From Flavobacterium araucananum (GTDB lineage: Bacteria; Bacteroidota; Bacteroidia; Flavobacteriales; Flavobacteriaceae), in contig NZ_MUGS01000015.1 of NCBI RefSeq assembly GCF_002222055.1, forward strand, positions 186,001-250,000: DNA of 64,000 nt. The letters run 5' to 3'. Under the pieces are notes generated by a model. It searched no databases. It was given only the letters and a program-made list of their open reading frames with translations, and was not told the origin of the DNA. Positions within the stretch are counted from its first letter, which is position 1, and every line of letters starts with the position of its first letter. Positions 8,294 through 16,321 of this stretch are shown here, in pieces. The translations under genes and the position numbers were made by a program.

Positions 8294-11200
8294 CTAGCTC
8301 TTTGTTTTGTATTTGAGCTGATAGTTTTTGGGGGTTAAATCGTAAAGTTTCTTAAACTCACGATAAAAGTAGGAGCGGTTGTTAAAGCCGGATTGATAAC
8401 AGACTTCTGAAACTGTTAATTTATTTTTTCTTAACAATTCGGCAGCATATTTTAATCGAATGGTGCGTATTAAGTCACCGGGAGTAAAACCAAATAGTTC
8501 CTTGGTTTTTCTGTATAATTGTGAGTTGCTGATGCCTAATTCTTTTTCGATAAATAAACTTTGAAGATTTTCATTATCGATATTGACACGAATTAGCTCG
8601 ATTACCTTTTTTATAAAATCTTTTTCTTCACTATTTATCGGGAGATCAGGCAGGTTTTCGACCAGAGTATCTTGTTTAAAATGTTTTGAAATCAATTCTT
8701 TTTCTTCCAGTAACTTTTGTATTCTTATTAATAAATGATCGGGATAAAAAGGTTTTGGGATATAAGAGTTTGCACCGCTTTCGATTCCTTCTATTCGATG
8801 CAAAACAGAGTCTTTTGCCGTTAGCATAATAAACGGAATATGACAGGTTTTAAGGTTAGTTTTGATTTTTTTGCAAAGTTCAACACCATCCATAAAAGGC
8901 ATCATGACATCGCTGATAATAATATCGGGGAGTATATCATCAATGATTTTTAGAGCTTCCAGACCATTATAAGCGAGAATAAGTTTGTATTTTTCGCTAA
9001 GCAATTCGTTAAGGAGCACATGAATATCTTTTTCGTCCTCGACGATCAGGATTACTTTTCTATTGTCTGCAAGTTCTTCCAGCGACACGATTTTATCTGG
9101 AATCTCGTAGGTTTTAACAGGACTTTCTTCGAGAATATTCTTTAAATGATGAGAAATTAAAATAGAACTTGTTGCTGTATCTAATTCTTTCTCGCTAAAA
9201 GCTTCCTTGCTACAAGGTAAGGATATTGTAAAGGTTGTTTCCTTGTTTAAAATACTTAAAACCTGTATTTCGCCTTTTAGAACAGTAACCAATTTTTTGA
9301 CGTATGCCAGACCAATTCCGGTTCTGAACATATTATTATCGGTTTCTTTAGTACTTGTGTTTCCTAAAAAAAATTGATTAAATAACGAGTCTAATTCTTC
9401 TTTTGGAATCCCTTTTCCGGTATTTGTGATACTTATATTTAATTTTTTTGAATCTTCCTGAATATAAAGTTTAAGGTTTATTTTTCCGTTTACGAGGGTA
9501 TATTTAAAAGCATTAGACATTAGATTGAATACTATTTTTTCAATTTTGTCTTTATCAAACCATCCGGATAAGGTAGGAGGTATGCTAAGTTTATATTCAA
9601 TATTTTTATCCAAAGCCCATTCATCAAACAATTCGGCAATTTGTTCGACTAAATTGACCAAATCAAATTTTTTCACGTTTACTTCAAGATAATCATATTC
9701 TGCTTTTCTAAATTCAAGTAATTGCTGCGTTAAAAACAATAATCTCGAAGAGTTTCGCTGAATCATTTGTATGAACTTCTGATTTCTATCGTTGAGGTTT
9801 GTTGCTTCAGACAGTTTTTGAACCGGACCCACAATTAGCGTTAAAGGAGTTTGAAATTCATGCGCGATGTCTGTAAAAAAAGTAAGCCTGTTTTCATGAA
9901 GTTCTTTTTCTCTTTGTCGAAAAAGAATATTTTGGGAGAGGGATTGTCGCTTTTTATAATAGCTGAGCACAAATAACACAAAAGCTGCCAATAATAAGCA
10001 ATAAAGTATCATAGCAAGGCTGGATTGCCAGAATACGGGTTCAATCCTGATATCAATGGCGTGTACCGGTTTACTCCATACGCCATCACTATTAGACCAT
10101 TTTATCCATAAAGAGTAGTTTCCTTTAGGAACATTGGTAAAAGAAATAATTCGACGGTTATTAATCGCATTCCACCCTTTATCAAAATTCATTAATTGGT
10201 ATGCATATTGACATTTTTCAGTATTGATATACGTCAAAGCAGTGAGTTCAATATCAAAGAAGTTCTGATTATGATTTAAAACTATCGAGGGATAACTGTT
10301 CGTATCTGATTTTATTACTAATGCCTGATAATATGGAATTGGCTGATTTTGCCCGCTAATTTTATCAATAAAAAGGTCTGGAATAGTTGTAGATTCTTTT
10401 ATTTTTTGAGGGAGAAAGTAGTTAAAGCCTTTAATTCCCCCCATAAAAATAAATTCAGAATTTGAATCCTGATAAGAGGCCCCATCAGCAAATTCATTAT
10501 TTTGCAATCCTTCATTTTTTGTATAGTTGGTGAATTTTAAATCCTGAATGTTAAAATTCGATAATCCAAAATTGGTACTCAACCAGAGGTTATTTTTTTT
10601 ATCAGCAATTATTCCGTGAATCGTATTATTAGGAAGTCCATCTGCAACCGTGAAGTTTTTAAATTCAGCATTACCATTATTTTTACTATCTTCTAATAAA
10701 TTAAGTCCAAAGCTGGTGCCAATCCAGAGTCTGTTTTTAGCATCAGTCTGCAAGCACAGAATATCATTATTAGACAAACTTTTGGAATCATTCGGGTTGT
10801 TTTTATAAACACTAAAGTGTTCGGATTTTTTATCAAATAAATTCAAGCCCCCCAAACGGGTTCCAATCCAGAGCTGATTTTTATTTTTTGGAAGTATAGA
10901 AAAAACAATATTACTGCTCAAAGCATTTTTGTTAGTATTACCGGCGAGATATTTTTTAAAATCTGTAAGCAGTAATTTTTCGCCGGAGCGTTCAATCTTA
11001 CAACGAATCATTCCGTAACCATTAGTTCCCAACCAAATATAGCCGTCTTCGTCCTGATGTATAGTGTAAATTGATTTAAAATAGTCACAATCTTTATTGC
11101 CTGTAATGTTTGCCCAACTAATTAATTTTGAATTTTTTAAATCAAAAACGGTAATGCCTTCACCATCTGTACCAATAAAAATTAAGTTATCTTTTCCCTT

Positions 11201-12502
11201 GCATAAGGAGAATACAGCATTATTAATGGCGCTATTGCTTTCGTTATAGTTTTTATATTCTAAAGGTTTGTTGAGGTTGATAAAAAAATCAGAGGAGAAA
11301 CGAAACAAACCTTTTCCTTTTGTACCTACCCAAAACGAGTTTTTATCGATTTCTAAAAATGATCTTACAATAGCCCCGTCGAGTTCCGGAACCTGAGATT
11401 TAGAGATAAGGTTAAACGATTTTTTAAGCGGATAAATTTTAATAATTCCGTCACCATCAGTTCCTGCCCAAAGAATATTTTCATTTCCCCGAATTAAGGT
11501 TGTTGTTTTTTGGTTGTTCAAATATTTCAACCAGTTAGGATTGATCGTGTTACCTGTGGCATCAATAATCGAATAACCTGATTTGCCTGAAACAACAAGA
11601 CCTTCCGGAATATTGCCAATAATGTTTTCGATGCCTTTTTTTAAGAGTGCTATATTTTCTTTCTTTGCCAAAGAATGTAAATAGCTGCTTCCGGTTACTG
11701 ATATTATGCCTATTTTTTCTTTCGAAACGATTCCAAATGTTCGAATAGTATCCGAAATTAATGCTACTTTAGAAATAAACGGTTTACCATCCTGCTTCTT
11801 TTCAATTGATAAAGAGTAAAGTTTATCATCGTCAAATAGTACAATTAAATCGCCACTTGCGGTAAACTCCATTTTTTTAACCGCTTTTTTAGAAACTTTA
11901 TTGGTGTTTAACAATCGAAAATTAATCCCGTCAAAATAGCCAATTCCCCAGTCTTTTACGGCGCAAAAAACTTTTTTTGAAGTATCCAGAGCCATATTAA
12001 ATTCAGACTCGGATAATGGGGGTATATTTTCTCTGGAAAAATAAAAACGCTCAAAATGACCTGTTTTTTTATCATAACGGTTAATTCCATGTATGGTTCG
12101 AATCCAGATCTGACCCGTATTGTCTTCATCGATTTTTAGGATAACCTGATTGCTCAGACTGTTTTTATTGTTAAGCTCAGGTCTGAAGATTTTAAAAGTA
12201 TTGCCATCGTATCGATTGAGTCCATCCCATGATCCAATCCATAGTAAGTTTTCAGAATCCTGAAATAGGGTATTAATCGAGCTGTTTGATAATCCTTTGC
12301 TATTGTCTAATTGTTCTAAAGAATATTTTAGATCTGATGATGGAGAAGGATTGCAAACTGATTTTAAATCGGGATTATTAATTTTTGATTGCTCGGTTTT
12401 GTCAAACTGATTACTTGTACTTAAAGAGTTTTGATTCTCTTTATTATTACAAGAGAATATGATTATAAATATAAAATACCGAATTGTGGTTGTAATTTTC
12501 AA
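8294..12502 (-). CDS. Hybrid two-component system sensor/regulator (HTCS) of PUL 1
   Basis: 1402 residues carrying sensor, kinase, receiver and DNA-binding output in one chain. The N-terminus looks like a lipoprotein signal (FIFIIIFSC, Cys 18). Residues about 60-700 hold repeated Reg_prop propeller blades (LWIGSWDGLNRYDG, LWIGTRLGGLNLFD, LWLSTNFGLSNF); about 735-820 is the Y_Y_Y domain; about 827-848 is a membrane helix. Then come HisKA with HEFQTPLT (phosphoacceptor His 881), the ATPase domain with NLMSNAFKYT and GTGIGLAYVKK-like boxes, a receiver with phosphoacceptor Asp near 1198 (IISDVMMPFMDG), and a C-terminal AraC helix-turn-helix pair (about 1290-1395). Known relatives bind a periplasmic oligosaccharide and activate the adjacent PUL. 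A lipidated N-terminus plus a membrane helix is uncommon and should be checked. Confidence 0.95.
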   Translation of the reverse strand: MKITTTIRYFIFIIIFSCNNKENQNSLSTSNQFDKTEQSKINNPDLKSVCNPSPSSDLKYSLEQLDNSKGLSNSSINTLFQDSENLLWIGSWDGLNRYDGNTFKIFRPELNNKNSLSNQVILKIDEDNTGQIWIRTIHGINRYDKKTGHFERFYFSRENIPPLSESEFNMALDTSKKVFCAVKDWGIGYFDGINFRLLNTNKVSKKAVKKMEFTASGDLIVLFDDDKLYSLSIEKKQDGKPFISKVALISDTIRTFGIVSKEKIGIISVTGSSYLHSLAKKENIALLKKGIENIIGNIPEGLVVSGKSGYSIIDATGNTINPNWLKYLNNQKTTTLIRGNENILWAGTDGDGIIKIYPLKKSFNLISKSQVPELDGAIVRSFLEIDKNSFWVGTKGKGLFRFSSDFFINLNKPLEYKNYNESNSAINNAVFSLCKGKDNLIFIGTDGEGITVFDLKNSKLISWANITGNKDCDYFKSIYTIHQDEDGYIWLGTNGYGMIRCKIERSGEKLLLTDFKKYLAGNTNKNALSSNIVFSILPKNKNQLWIGTRLGGLNLFDKKSEHFSVYKNNPNDSKSLSNNDILCLQTDAKNRLWIGTSFGLNLLEDSKNNGNAEFKNFTVADGLPNNTIHGIIADKKNNLWLSTNFGLSNFNIQDLKFTNYTKNEGLQNNEFADGASYQDSNSEFIFMGGIKGFNYFLPQKIKESTTIPDLFIDKISGQNQPIPYYQALVIKSDTNSYPSIVLNHNQNFFDIELTALTYINTEKCQYAYQLMNFDKGWNAINNRRIISFTNVPKGNYSLWIKWSNSDGVWSKPVHAIDIRIEPVFWQSSLAMILYCLLLAAFVLFVLSYYKKRQSLSQNILFRQREKELHENRLTFFTDIAHEFQTPLTLIVGPVQKLSEATNLNDRNQKFIQMIQRNSSRLLFLTQQLLEFRKAEYDYLEVNVKKFDLVNLVEQIAELFDEWALDKNIEYKLSIPPTLSGWFDKDKIEKIVFNLMSNAFKYTLVNGKINLKLYIQEDSKKLNISITNTGKGIPKEELDSLFNQFFLGNTSTKETDNNMFRTGIGLAYVKKLVTVLKGEIQVLSILNKETTFTISLPCSKEAFSEKELDTATSSILISHHLKNILEESPVKTYEIPDKIVSLEELADNRKVILIVEDEKDIHVLLNELLSEKYKLILAYNGLEALKIIDDILPDIIISDVMMPFMDGVELCKKIKTNLKTCHIPFIMLTAKDSVLHRIEGIESGANSYIPKPFYPDHLLIRIQKLLEEKELISKHFKQDTLVENLPDLPINSEEKDFIKKVIELIRVNIDNENLQSLFIEKELGISNSQLYRKTKELFGFTPGDLIRTIRLKYAAELLRKNKLTVSEVCYQSGFNNRSYFYREFKKLYDLTPKNYQLKYKTKS

Positions 12503-12888
12503 AGGATAATTCTTTTAGTAATTCTTAAAATCTACGGGAGTATTTCTCCCATTTTATTGCGTCAGCTATTTTATTTAGAATTGTATTGGCGCAAAAAACT
12601 AAATAGAATTTATCTTTATGATAAAAATTAAAATACTGTTATACAGCGTGTAAGGTATGGAAATTGAGATTGATAATAAATGATTTTTATCAGTTCTCGT
12701 TTTGATAGGTGCCGATGCAGCTTTAGATTCAAATAACTGAATGAAGATATTCAAAAGGCTTCCGATTACTTTAGAAGAGTATTTGAGTGGTATCGGAAAG
12801 TATAGACAAAAAAGAAGCTATCCGATAAGTAGTTTTTAGACAGCCTTTTTTACTGTTATTAGACAGTTTTAGATAACAGGATAGATAA

Positions 12889-12925
12889 TTGCTCCAGCGG
12901 AGCATTATATTTATAGCAAACGTTG
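12889..12925. repeat. Short palindromic interspersed repeat
   Basis: GCTCC (12891-12895) and GGAGC (12899-12903) form a small hairpin, followed by ATTATATTTATAGCAAACG. The layout (variable palindrome, then an ATAT-TTATAG-CAAA tail) resembles a family of short extragenic repeats common in Bacteroidota. The family assignment is from memory. Confidence 0.35.
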
Positions 12926-12966
12926 TAGATATTTGAGCAATTGAAATTAAGATTGTTTTAAATAAG

Positions 12967-13009
12967 CAAAGAGGCTGTCAGAAAAATTATTTTCGGACAG
13001 CCTCTTTAT
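12967..13009 (-). terminator. Terminator of the sodA operon (possibly bidirectional)
   Basis: AAAGAGGCTGTC near 12969-12980 pairs with GACAGCCTCTTT near 12996-13007, a 12-bp perfect stem with a loop of about 15 bases. It begins immediately after the sodA stop codon and is bordered by T-rich sequence. Confidence 0.75.
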
Positions 13010-13012
13010 ATT

Positions 13013-13792
13013 TTATACTTTTTTGACTTTCTTTAATGCTTCAATATAGTTTTCGTTTACTTTTTCCCAATTGATGTGTTGATAAAAAGCATCGATATAG
13101 CTTCCTTTTCTGTTTTGATAATCGAGGTAATAGGCATGTTCCCATAAATCGATTCCTAAAATTGGTGTTCCGGGAATCAAAGCATTTTTCATTAGAGGAT
13201 TATCCTGATTATCAGTAGTGGTTACTTGTAATTTTCCGTATCTGTCAACTACTAACCAAACCCAACCGGATCCAAATTGTTTTGTTGCCTGACCTTTAAA
13301 CTGGTTTGTAAGATTGTCGAAAGAACCAAATTCCTTATTGATAGATCCAGCCAGAGTATCTTTTGGAGTTACTTCTTTTGGAGTCAGAATATTAAAATAC
13401 AGTGTATGATTATAATATCCGCCAGCATTTTGACGAAGTTTAGCATTGTTGAGATCCAATTTTTTCAGAATATCTTCAATAGGTAAATTTTCTAAATCCG
13501 TATTTACAATTTCTTTATTAAAATTATTCGTGTATGTTAGATAATGTTTCGAATAATGTGTTTCTAAAGTAAGTGTTCTTATTGCAGGGGCTAAACCATC
13601 GTATGCAAAAGGTAGCTTTGTCATTTCAAAAGAACCGGGATCTGCTTTTACATCATTTGGCGATCCTATGGTTATTTTTTCTTCTTTTGTTGGCAAAGGA
13701 ACTTCTACAACTTCGGTTAGCTTGTTATCATTACAAGAAAATAATAGATAAAATGAAGCTAAAATGCTGAAACGAACAATGTTTTTCTTCAT
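13013..13792 (-). CDS. sodA: Exported Fe/Mn superoxide dismutase lipoprotein
   Basis: 259 residues of the iron/manganese superoxide dismutase family, which turns superoxide into hydrogen peroxide and oxygen. The metal ligands are visible: His in ETHYSKHY, His in GGYYNHTLYF, and Asp and His in GIDLWEHAYYLDY. The Gly-rich GSGWVWLVV stretch is also present. Unlike the usual cytosolic enzyme of about 200 residues, this one has about 50 extra N-terminal residues with a lipoprotein signal (LASFYLLFSC, Cys 20) and a linker, so it should be anchored in the cell envelope. It is the last gene of the rsfS-to-sodA run, 8 bp after the acyl-CoA-binding protein gene. Iron versus manganese preference is not certain from the residues. 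Confidence 0.92.
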   Translation of the reverse strand: MKKNIVRFSILASFYLLFSCNDNKLTEVVEVPLPTKEEKITIGSPNDVKADPGSFEMTKLPFAYDGLAPAIRTLTLETHYSKHYLTYTNNFNKEIVNTDLENLPIEDILKKLDLNNAKLRQNAGGYYNHTLYFNILTPKEVTPKDTLAGSINKEFGSFDNLTNQFKGQATKQFGSGWVWLVVDRYGKLQVTTTDNQDNPLMKNALIPGTPILGIDLWEHAYYLDYQNRKGSYIDAFYQHINWEKVNENYIEALKKVKKV

Positions 13793-13800
13793 AATGTAAG

Positions 13801-14070
13801 TTATTTTAATGTTAGTGAATTAATGATGTCGATATAATTTTGTTTAGCTTCATCTATCGATATATGACTAATTTGCATCCAGGCATTTGTTTTGAATGCA
13901 TCTCTTAAATCAAAATTTTCAGATTGATTATAAACTGCTGTTCCAAAAGTTGCCTGTTTGTAATAGGCATAAAGTCTTAGCTGCACATCTTGCGGCAGTG
14001 AGGCTTGAGTCATTTTTAAAGCAGTTTCGACAGCCTCTAAAAAACGAGTATCTAAATCTTTTTCGATCAT
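13801..14070 (-). CDS. Acyl-CoA-binding protein
   Basis: 89 residues, the usual size of a free-standing acyl-CoA-binding protein (ACBP). Family features are LPQDVQLRLYAYYKQATFG (the Tyr-Lys-Gln-Ala-Thr block that contacts the CoA ligand) and NAWMQISHISIDEAKQNYID in the last helices. Such proteins form a four-helix bundle that carries long-chain acyl-CoA esters in the cytosol. The ATG overlaps the psd stop codon by one base (TAATG), which suggests coupled translation and links the protein to phospholipid synthesis. ACBPs are much commoner in eukaryotes than in bacteria. Confidence 0.88.
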   Translation of the reverse strand: MIEKDLDTRFLEAVETALKMTQASLPQDVQLRLYAYYKQATFGTAVYNQSENFDLRDAFKTNAWMQISHISIDEAKQNYIDIINSLTLK

Positions 14071-14723
14071 TAAGCTTTTGTAGCGATGATGGTTTTTCCA
14101 CCAATTGCTTTTTGGTTTAATACCACATTAATAGGTGTACCTAAAGGTAAAAATAAATCTACTCTTGAACCAAATTTTATAAAACCGGCATCAGTACCTT
14201 GTACAACTTGCATACCTTCCTGAGCATAATTTACAATTCTGCGTGCCAATGCACCTGCAATTTGTCTGTATAATATTTGTCCAAAAGTTTCATTTTCGAT
14301 TACAACAGTTGTTCTTTCGTTTTCTTCACTTGCTTTTGGATGCCACGCTACCAAAAATTTTCCCGGGTGGTATTTACTGAATTTTATAATTCCGTCCATA
14401 GCATAACGAGTTACGTGTACGTTTATTGGTGACATAAAGATAGAAACTTGCAAACGTTTATCCTTAAAAAATTCTCCTTCATAAACTTCTTCAATAACTA
14501 CTACTTTCCCATCAACCGGAGCAAGGATCTGATCGCTGTTTCTGATCGCAATTCTTGTAGGGTTTCTAAAAAATTGTAAAATAATAATCAAAACTACTAC
14601 ACCAGCAATCTGAACAAGCATTCTTAGCCAGGTAATATCAATGAATCTCTCAGCAATTAAAAGTACAGCAACTGCAAAAGCAGTACCTAGTAAAATGGAT
14701 GGACCTCCTTCTTTATGAAACAT
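14070..14723 (-). CDS. psd: Phosphatidylserine decarboxylase
   Basis: 217 residues of the short type of phosphatidylserine decarboxylase, which makes phosphatidylethanolamine at the inner membrane. Two hydrophobic segments lie at about 8-25 and 33-48. The stretch SIFMSPINVHVTRYAMDG carries the conserved His pair region, and FIKFGSRVDLFLP near the C-terminus holds the Gly-Ser pair where the proenzyme cleaves itself to form the pyruvoyl group. It overlaps the end of cdsA by 11 bp and the start of the ACBP gene by 1 bp, so it lies in one operon with CDP-diacylglycerol synthesis. Confidence 0.95.
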   Translation of the reverse strand: MFHKEGGPSILLGTAFAVAVLLIAERFIDITWLRMLVQIAGVVVLIIILQFFRNPTRIAIRNSDQILAPVDGKVVVIEEVYEGEFFKDKRLQVSIFMSPINVHVTRYAMDGIIKFSKYHPGKFLVAWHPKASEENERTTVVIENETFGQILYRQIAGALARRIVNYAQEGMQVVQGTDAGFIKFGSRVDLFLPLGTPINVVLNQKAIGGKTIIATKA

Positions 14724-15600
14724 AATATAAAATTTGATAAAATAAAAATATAATTGGTGCTACAAATATAACACTATCTAATCGATCTAATACACCTCCA
14801 TGACCCGGCATTATGGCTCCGCTGTCTTTTACTCCGGCAATTCGTTTAAACTTTGATTCAATCAAGTCTCCAATCGTTCCAAAAATGCTTACAATCAAAG
14901 CAATTATCGTCCAGATTAAAATAGATTTATTACTGAAGTCCGGATTAGGCTGAATGTACAATTTGGATATAAGAAAACCTGCAAAAGCAGCAAAAACAAC
15001 TCCGCCAAGAAATCCTTCAATGGTTTTTTTAGGAGAAATGCGTTCAAACAGTTTATGTTTACCAATAGATTTTCCAACTAAATAAGCAAAAGTATCATTG
15101 GTCCAGATTAAAACAAATAAGCCAATAATAATTTTAGGATTATAATCTTTTATTCCAAAAGAGATCTTGGTGATAAAAAGAAATGGTAACATGATATATC
15201 CAACCAAATAGATGTATTTGGATAATCTGCTTATGATTTGGGTATCATCAAATAAAAAAATGATACATTTTATGGATACAATTAAAGTGATTACAAGTAA
15301 TACAGTAAATAATTGATCTGTGTCTATGGTAATTTGAATCTTCTCTTTTAAAAATTTATTGATATAGTTTTCCGTTTCACTTCTATAGAAGCTAACCAAA
15401 GATACCGTCGAATAAAAAAGGGAAACGAATAAAATAGAAAATATTTTATTGATTCCTGCTAAGTTAGAAAACTCGTAGGTCGCAATAATTAGGAAAATAC
15501 CAAAAAGGATAATAAAGCTTTCGGTAGAAAACAGAATTGAAGTTAGTAGTAAAGCGATATAAACAGCACCAGAAATGGTTCTCTTGAGTGTTTCATTCAT
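14713..15600 (-). CDS. cdsA: Phosphatidate cytidylyltransferase (CDP-diacylglycerol synthase)
   Basis: 295 residues with about eight membrane segments. It carries the family signature near the C-terminus: KDSGAIMPGHGGVLDRLDSVIF, matching S-x-x-K-R...KD-x2-P-GHGG-x2-DR-x-D. It converts phosphatidic acid and CTP to CDP-diacylglycerol, the precursor of the phosphatidylserine used by the downstream decarboxylase. It starts one base after the LUD-domain gene ends and overlaps psd by 11 bp. Confidence 0.95.
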   Translation of the reverse strand: MNETLKRTISGAVYIALLLTSILFSTESFIILFGIFLIIATYEFSNLAGINKIFSILFVSLFYSTVSLVSFYRSETENYINKFLKEKIQITIDTDQLFTVLLVITLIVSIKCIIFLFDDTQIISRLSKYIYLVGYIMLPFLFITKISFGIKDYNPKIIIGLFVLIWTNDTFAYLVGKSIGKHKLFERISPKKTIEGFLGGVVFAAFAGFLISKLYIQPNPDFSNKSILIWTIIALIVSIFGTIGDLIESKFKRIAGVKDSGAIMPGHGGVLDRLDSVIFVAPIIFLFYQILYYVS

Positions 15601-15601
15601 C

Positions 15602-16207
15602 TTAAAGATCTTCTAAGAGCAATAAATACAAATTCTTGGCAACACTTCCGTATTGGGTAAAATCTTCTTCTTTTGCTTTTTCGAAATATTTTATGGTAGT
15701 AATATTAGTAGGGTAGTCTCTTTCGTATTTTCTTTTGATAGCACTTAAACCATCACTTTTAATCAATTGCAATTGACTTGTTGTTGCAATAATCACAATG
15801 TTTGCAGGTAATTCGTTTGGTTTATCTTGTCTGATTTGTTTTGATGAAAATAAGATAGAACCTTCGTCTGCAATTAAATTTTCGCAAGTCGCCAATAAAA
15901 ACTTTGGATTTCTTGGAGAAATGTATGTTAATTTATTTTCTTCTAATAAACTGAAAAGAGCAGGCTCGTAACATAAAACTTCATTTTCGAACCAGTCATT
16001 TTCTTCTAAAATGTTTTCAAATTGTTCTGCTACTTCTTGCTTGTTTTCACAATACAAAAATTTACCACCGTTCTTTTTGAAATTAAAAATGAATCTTTCA
16101 TCTATAGATAAATGATTGTCCGGAGAATGATTTCCTCCGTACTCGCTTTCATTTTCTTCATCAGAAGAGGTATCGCTGGAACCAAATATTTTTTTGAAAA
16201 AATTCAT
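15602..16207 (-). CDS. LUD domain (LutC/YkgG-like) protein
   Basis: 201 residues. Residues about 1-35 are acidic and Ser/Asn-rich, apparently disordered. From about 40 on the protein follows the LUD (LutC/YkgG) pattern: CENKQEVAEQFENILEEN, then LIADEGSILFSSKQIRQDKPNELPANIVIIATTSQL, where the family's nucleotide-like pocket lies. LutC proteins take part in lactate oxidation with LutA and LutB, but neither partner is present here. Placement between ftsH and cdsA suggests another role, which I cannot name. It ends one base before the cdsA start and begins 114 bp after ftsH. Confidence 0.75.
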   Translation of the reverse strand: MNFFKKIFGSSDTSSDEENESEYGGNHSPDNHLSIDERFIFNFKKNGGKFLYCENKQEVAEQFENILEENDWFENEVLCYEPALFSLLEENKLTYISPRNPKFLLATCENLIADEGSILFSSKQIRQDKPNELPANIVIIATTSQLQLIKSDGLSAIKRKYERDYPTNITTIKYFEKAKEEDFTQYGSVAKNLYLLLLEDL

Positions 16208-16321
16208 TTTATATGAAATACTTTACATGTTAATTGAAAACGTTCAAAGATAAAAAAATCTTAATTCAAAAGGCTATTTTGAATTAAGATTTTAAAAAAT
16301 ATTACGTATTTATTGAATTAT

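Larger units (their letters stand above)
12503..13012. other. Intergenic region between HTCS and sodA
   Basis: This 510-bp stretch has no convincing gene. It holds a short palindromic repeat (12889-12925) and a strong terminator hairpin (12967-13009). A 32-codon open frame at 12741-12839 on the plus strand has no recognisable relative or clear ribosome binding site and is not called. The HTCS promoter should lie near 12503-12600, but no exact TAnnTTTG is present. Confidence 0.6.

Noticed and set aside
12741..12839. 32-codon open frame in the HTCS-sodA gap
   Set aside because: No recognisable similarity, no clear ribosome binding site or promoter, and such frames arise often by chance.
15602..16207. 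Lactate utilisation operon
   Set aside because: Only a LutC-like LUD protein is found; LutA and LutB are absent, so a lactate role is not supported.
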